DNA of 64,000 bases, from assembly GCA_947184155.2 (NCBI GenBank), contig CAMXCT020006635.1, positions 258,501 through 322,500 on the forward strand, in the 5' to 3' direction. The DNA comes from Cladocopium goreaui. Its lineage: Eukaryota; Sar; Dinophyceae; Suessiales; Symbiodiniaceae. Made by a program: the position numbers and the translations under genes. The first letter of the stretch is position 1. Every line of letters begins with the position of its first letter. This document shows positions 59,047-64,000 of the stretch, one piece after another. A model generated the notes under the pieces. That model saw only the letters and a program-made list of their open reading frames with translations, ran no database searches and was not told the DNA's origin.

Positions 59047-59216
59047 TATAAATTTGTCCAAGCTTTCCCGTTTAATTGTTTAAGATCCTGGGTTTGAGGG
59101 TTTGAAAGTTTCAAACTCATCCAAAGCCCCCGAGCAAAGCCAGCCGGACGTGCACCATTGAGCACATGGCAAACCATATGTATCATAAAAGGCGTTTCTG
59201 GCGTGCATATTACATG

Positions 59217-59325
59217 TGTGTATGTATGTATGGATGTATGTATGTATGGATGTATGTATGTATGTGTGTATGTATGCATGTATGTATGTATGTATGCATG
59301 CATGCATGCATGCATGTATGTATTT
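59217..59325 (+). repeat. (GTAT)n / (GCAT)n microsatellite
   Basis: GTATGTATGGAT runs end in GCATGCATGCAT. The His/Thr/Tyr ORFs are translations of it. Confidence 0.9.
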
Positions 59326-59559
59326 ATATTGAAATATCCATATATATATATATATATGTGGTGATTTATGTATCCAAATACGCTACCCTATGGCACAAAA
59401 AATCATCTCTGGATATCCTAGGTCGATGGTCCGGGTTCTCAAGTTCTAGAAGGCACACCTATCAGCGCATGCGAAACACTGAGGCACCTCCCAGATCAAA
59501 CTGTTCAAGAGAAGCGGGGGGTGCACCAATGAAATGATCTCATACAATAAGAAAACACC

Positions 59560-60540
59560 ATTGCCACGATATCATTAAATTTCCATGTGAAAATATGTGA
59601 AAGGTCCAAAAAGAAACTGTGTATTATAATTTCTATTGAGGTGCTGAGGGCCATCTTCACATCCCATCCAACCGTGTAAGGATACCATGTTCAATTTTGG
59701 AAATCTACGAAAATGCAGTTTAAACCTGCCGCTCAGGGCGTTTCCAATGAGGCACCGCTTTTCCCAGCTGCAACAGTTTTTCTCCTGGTTCTAGACCGGG
59801 TCCTCAGAGCATCGCCGATGTAACAAATGGATGGGCTACGTGCACGATACCTTAAACATCCCAACGTCTCCTTCTAAGGTGCCTGAAGACCAAAACGCAG
59901 GCTTGCCAACCATCATGATGTGTTTTAAGTGATGGCCTTTCAGCTTAGAGGCAGCCCCAACATCATCGTCAAGTATAAACATGGATTCTTCTTAATGACA
60001 ATATCACGTCTATATTCGTGAATTCGATTGCCATGCGAGCAGTGTTCAAAACACTCTGTTATACCTTTTTTACTGGTTGGTTATCCCAGCACAATCATCA
60101 ACCAGCAGGGGCTTGAACACTCCCCATTTGGAATCTTGAATGAGCTTCAACGATTGGACCAGTCGACTCATGTAAATGGTTCTAACCGACAAACACTGTA
60201 TACAAAATGACATGTTCAACACATTTCTTTAGATGCAGCTCTGGACAAATTTGTTGGGCTTGCAAGTTTGACAACTATTTGTGCATATGCAAAAACCTGT
60301 GCATAAATGAAAAACATCTACATATCTAAAGATCAAACATGAATAAATCATGGCATAATACTATCGCAAAAGGTAAAACCCTTACTTTTTCAAAACGTAT
60401 AAACAAATGTAATTGAACATTGCCCTATGGGCAGTTTTTCACATTTTTCCTAAACTATACTATTTCCGGTAAATGTCAAATACCAATCTTGGTTGGTTTC
60501 CATGGGCAAAAAACATGCAACTTCACCAAGCCACGACTCC
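59560..60540. other. No supported gene
   Basis: Single-copy, AT-rich. Short ORFs at 60028-60210 and nearby lack splice sites or motifs. Confidence 0.4.
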
Positions 60541-60587
60541 ATCAAGGATGGATCTCTGGGTAAAGAACTCCTGAGCTGTGGGCTTAC

Positions 60588-60650
60588 CGGGGTGTCCAGG
60601 GTCCCTTGGAAGCTTTCGCCGTTGGATATGGAAGGTTTGGGATGACACAA
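60588..60650 (-). CDS. Possible exon
   Basis: The minus strand reads CHPKPSISNGESFQGTLDTP and stops at a strong CCG|GTAAGC donor. The acceptor is not clear. Confidence 0.35.
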
Positions 60651-61859
60651 GCAATGCAGAAGTTTTGGTTGGTCATGTGGTGAGTCTATAAATATATATA
60701 TATACCTACGAAATCCTCAGGCCATAAAAATGGTCTGTATGCATTCCGGCTGAATATTTAGCATGAACAAATATATTTAGCCCGAGCTAAAAAATTGCCC
60801 GAGGCACTTTGCGCAACAAAATCTGGTTCAATGGTATTGAAGTCAATTTCATATACTGAGTGGCATGGAGAAGGGGGTGCATAATCGGGAAATCCCAGAA
60901 GAAACTTATCATGTAACCTTCCTGCAAATCAGCAATGTCAGAAGCACAAAGCAGCAGTCCGGTCAGCTGATACCTGACTAAATCTGACTGGTTTCCATCC
61001 CCAAACTACAACTTCGTATTCAAAGATGATTCTGTGACATGGTGACAGGTATATATAATTCAAGTATGGTCTGAAATCCAAAAAAACATGAAAATTCAGG
61101 ATTTGAACTGCAAGAAAAAAACATGAAAAAACTGAAAATTGTTAGTTTCGGCAGTCTTTGCCCAATAGTGTGATTTTTTGCCCGATTACTGTATTTTTTG
61201 CCCGAGATGTTCATGAAAATGTTTGGTCGTTGACAAAATTCAGCCTGATTTGTTCATAAATTCAGGTTTGCAATTCCAAATCAAGCTTGAAATCCCCAGG
61301 GTCCTAAACCAATATAGTGGAAATAAGATGCGTCATGAACCTGTGCAAAGCTTGCAAAATATGTCTTTTACCACCAATACACGTCAAGCGTGCCACAGAC
61401 TGGCAATTTTTTGGATTCTTAATTATTCAGCTTATTGTTGGATCTAATTCTACCGGACGAGAACAGGATACGGTAAGCATCGGGATGACCAAGTAGTTCT
61501 TGAGTTCTTTCTTGGTTTGAGCCTGATTTCTTACCAAAATAGTTTGAGATTCCAAGAAAATCAGCCTGAAAATCGGAAAATAGCCTGAGAACACCCTCAG
61601 ACCGAAATTTCAGCCTGAGATCCTAAAAGTTTGTTATTCTTCTTCAGGCTGAAGTTATGTCCTTTTGGAGGTCCTAGGCATATATGTATACAACAAAATA
61701 AATCTACTAACTATGTGCTAAAAAACAAATATATATATATTATTATATATATATCTTAAAAAATAAGAATGGATAAGATAAGATAATATTATATAATAGA
61801 AATAACAAAACACAACAAACATCATGATCATAACAATAATAATAATCATCATCACTGGT

Positions 61860-61980
61860 TGTTGAACGCTTTTTCAACGACCCCCTGGCGCCCCGGGCGG
61901 GGAGAGCGTTCTGCTTCGCGGCGGCATCGAGGTGGTGTGGTAGACATGCCCTGGCGATGCCGGTGATGAGAGATTGGACA
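61860..61980 (-). CDS. Possible exon, basic
   Basis: The minus strand reads SLITGIARACLPHHLDAAAK and QNALPARGARGSLKKRSTT. It is a GC-rich island in AT-rich DNA. A second frame is also open, and splice sites were not fixed. Confidence 0.3.
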
Positions 61981-62078
61981 TATAGATGGAAGTCATCTAC
62001 CCACTGGTAAACATACAAAAAACTATGGAAAATCACCATCAAACCAATATTGCCAGTAGGTAAATCAACTATTTCTAT

Positions 62079-62175
62079 GGGTTGGTGGTATACCTACCCC
62101 TCTGGAAAATTATTAGTCAGTTGGGATTATTCTTCCCAATACATGGAAAAAAAAATGTTCCAAACCACCAACCAG
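62079..62175. mobile_element. MITE family B, copy 3, inserted in a family A relative
   Basis: GGTTGGTGGTATACCTACCC faces AACCACCAACCAGTC. The sequence before it (about 62000-62078, ACTATGGAAAATCACC..AAATCAACTATTTCTATGG) repeats the interior of the family A copy that follows at 62185. Confidence 0.65.
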
Positions 62176-62184
62176 TCTATGTCC

Positions 62185-62299
62185 TACCCTCTGGTAAACT
62201 AACATAACTATGGACTATGGAAAATCACAATCTTTAATAGGGAAATCAACTATTTCTATGGGCCATTTTCAATAGCTATGTTAAATTACCAGAGGGTAT
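62185..62299. mobile_element. MITE family A, copy 6
   Basis: TACCCTCTGGTAAACTAACA faces TATGTTAAATTACCAGAGGG over 115 bp, with perfect 9-bp outer ends (TACCCTCTG / CAGAGGGTA). Confidence 0.85.
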
Positions 62300-62755
62300 G
62301 TCGGATGTACCAGTGCCATGTTTCGTTGGAGGGCAAGGAACAATCCTAGCCGCAAGCTTCACCGCAAGCCATGGTTCTCGCGAGCAATGAAAAAGGGGAA
62401 AAACCCTTCAAATTTGCCAAAATTCATTGCAATATATTGCAATAATAATGAACCGAACTAAAAAAAAAGGTTCAACTGCTCAACCAGCTTTCACGAAGCT
62501 GCTACCAGTTATATGTGGAATATCCCCACTCATACATGGGTTATTATATAAATGTTGTTAACATTCATAAACCACTTGCCAACTGGGATGTGCATCCGAG
62601 CAATCAGCATAGGCATCCCTGGCCCCCCAGCTCCGAACCTTGTGCCAGCGTGGCGGTACTCATGATGGACGGAAGTATCGTCATGGCCGCCTGGTTTACA
62701 CCAAAAGATGTGGCCCCCTAAAAAAATGGAGCTTTTAATGGAAAAACATATGTAT

Positions 62756-63056
62756 CTATCTATCTATCTATCTAGCTAGCTATCTATCTATCTTAATCTA
62801 ATCTAATCTAATCTAATGTAACCTAATCTAATCTAATGTAATCTAATCTAATCTAATCTATCTATGTCTCTCTCTCTCTATCTATCTATCTATCTACCTA
62901 TCTCTCTCTCTCTCTAATCTACCTAATCGATCTAATCGATCTAATCGATCTAATGGATCTAATCGATCTAATTGATCTAATCGATCTAATCGATCTAATC
63001 TGTCTAATCTGTCTAATCGATCTAATCGATCTAATCTGTCTAATCTGTCTAATCTG

Positions 63057-63092
<36 letters not shown>

Positions 63093-63592
63093 ATCTATCT
63101 ATCTTTCTTTCTTTCTGTCTATCTATCTGTCTAACTATATATCTATCTATGTATCTATGTATGTATCTACCTATCTATCTATCCATCTATTTATCTATCT
63201 TATCTATCTAATCTGATCTAATCTATCTAATCGATCTAATGGATCTAATCGACCTAATCTATATACCCATCTATCTTTCTGTCTGTCTATCTATCTATCT
63301 ATGTATCTATCTATCTCTCTCTCTAATCTATCTAATCGATCTAATCGATCTCATCGATCTAATCGATCTAATCTGTCTAATCTGTCAAATCTGTCAAATC
63401 TGTCAAATCTGTCTAATCTATCTTATCTATCTAATCTATGTATGTATCTATCTAATTTTAATCTAATCTAATCTAATCTAATCTATCTATGTCTCTCTCT
63501 CTATCTATCTATCTATCTAGCTAGCTAGCTAGCTAGCTAGCTATCTATCGATCCATTTATCTATCGATCTATCTATCGATCTATCTGTCTAT
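62756..63592 (+). repeat. TCTA, TCTAATCGA and TCTAATCTG satellite
   Basis: CTAT tetranucleotide runs alternate with TCTAATCGATCTAATCGA and TCTAATCTG units, in two similar halves (62756-63190 and 63190-63592). No gene. Confidence 0.9.
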
Positions 63593-63599
63593 ACATTGG

Positions 63600-64000
63600 G
63601 GGTGTTCAATTGCCACGTTTGATTACCAAACAGGATCTGACCTGGATATCCAACAAAGTACATGGAATCATGGAATCCACCTGTTTGTTTTCAGGGAAGG
63701 AACATGGTGAAGGTGCAACTAGCCGCTAGCCCATGTATGATAGCTCAGACATGGGTGTTTTGATGTCAAATGGCTGAATTCTACTCTTGAATGTATACAT
63801 AAAACGATATAATTTTATATATACACATAAATTTAGTAATCGTACCGATATAGTAATAAATATATATATATGTTATAATACATGAATTGCAATCTTCCCC
63901 AGAGTAAAGTGAGAGGCTTCAAAAAGGAACTTTTGCCTAAGCAGCAATGGCTTCAGCGAGAGTCCCCAAAGACTATAAAAGCCTTTTCGTGAGCAGCAAC
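63600..64000. other. No gene seen at the window end
   Basis: Single-copy DNA with a TA run at about 63855. GC rises in the last 60 bases and may lead into an exon beyond the window. Confidence 0.4.

Noticed and set aside
1..64000. rRNA, tRNA, spliced-leader or snRNA genes
   Set aside because: Looked for by eye on both strands; no cloverleaf, rRNA core or spliced-leader sequence was recognised. A covariance-model search would be decisive.

Overview
The window reads as nuclear DNA of a dinoflagellate, most like the symbiodinialean lineage. No bacterial operon logic, rRNA, tRNA or CRISPR is visible. Protein-coding signal comes in short GC-richer islands of about 25-230 bp, bounded by GT/GC/GA...AG splice sites, in a matrix of TA-rich microsatellites, minisatellites, MITE-like inverted-repeat elements and long non-coding tracts. 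A haloacid-dehalogenase-like protein type that I recall as common in dinoflagellates is also present. This assignment is inference; no organism name is given.

Layout. 0.6-17.6 kb: minus-strand exons whose motifs line up as one very spread-out gene, with HAD phosphatase motifs I, II and IV (17.6, 15.2 and 7.0 kb) followed by ankyrin-type repeats (4.6, 3.5 and 2.2 kb) and a charged C-terminus ending at 1383. Its largest presumed intron holds a giant palindrome (9.1-11.4 kb) inside a 3.7-kb field of TATAAAGTGG motifs. A plus-strand gene (15.7-17.4 kb) lies inside another presumed intron. 17.7-26 kb: mainly repeats, including a 1.55-kb array of a 21-bp unit. 25.6-30.1 kb: minus exons, with a seven-exon model for a 197-residue tail-anchored protein. 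30.3-31.3 kb: an AT-rich decayed coding relic. 31.4-34 kb: CAG-type repeats and a 406-codon ORF bracketed by inverted 27-bp minisatellites. 36.4-38.8 kb: plus-strand exons, possibly glycosyltransferase-like. 38.9-39.9 kb: minus-strand RPA-like OB-fold gene, tail to tail with it. 40.5-44.1 kb: degenerate repeat arrays and one minus exon trio. 44.7-51.1 kb: several minus-strand multi-exon genes. 53.3 kb: a plus exon. 53.8-54.7 kb: stacked minisatellites. 55.6-58.8 kb and 60.6 kb: minus exons. 62.7-63.6 kb: a large tetra/nonanucleotide satellite.

Gene models were built by hand from splice consensus plus conservation of reading-frame phase across junctions, with no transcript evidence. Where consecutive phases agree over several exons I am fairly confident. 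Single exons are weaker. Most of the long ORFs are repeat translations rather than genes. The main unusual content is structural: the palindrome and its motif field, a MITE family whose termini are themselves splice sites, and an array of short dyads at 43.4-44.0 kb.
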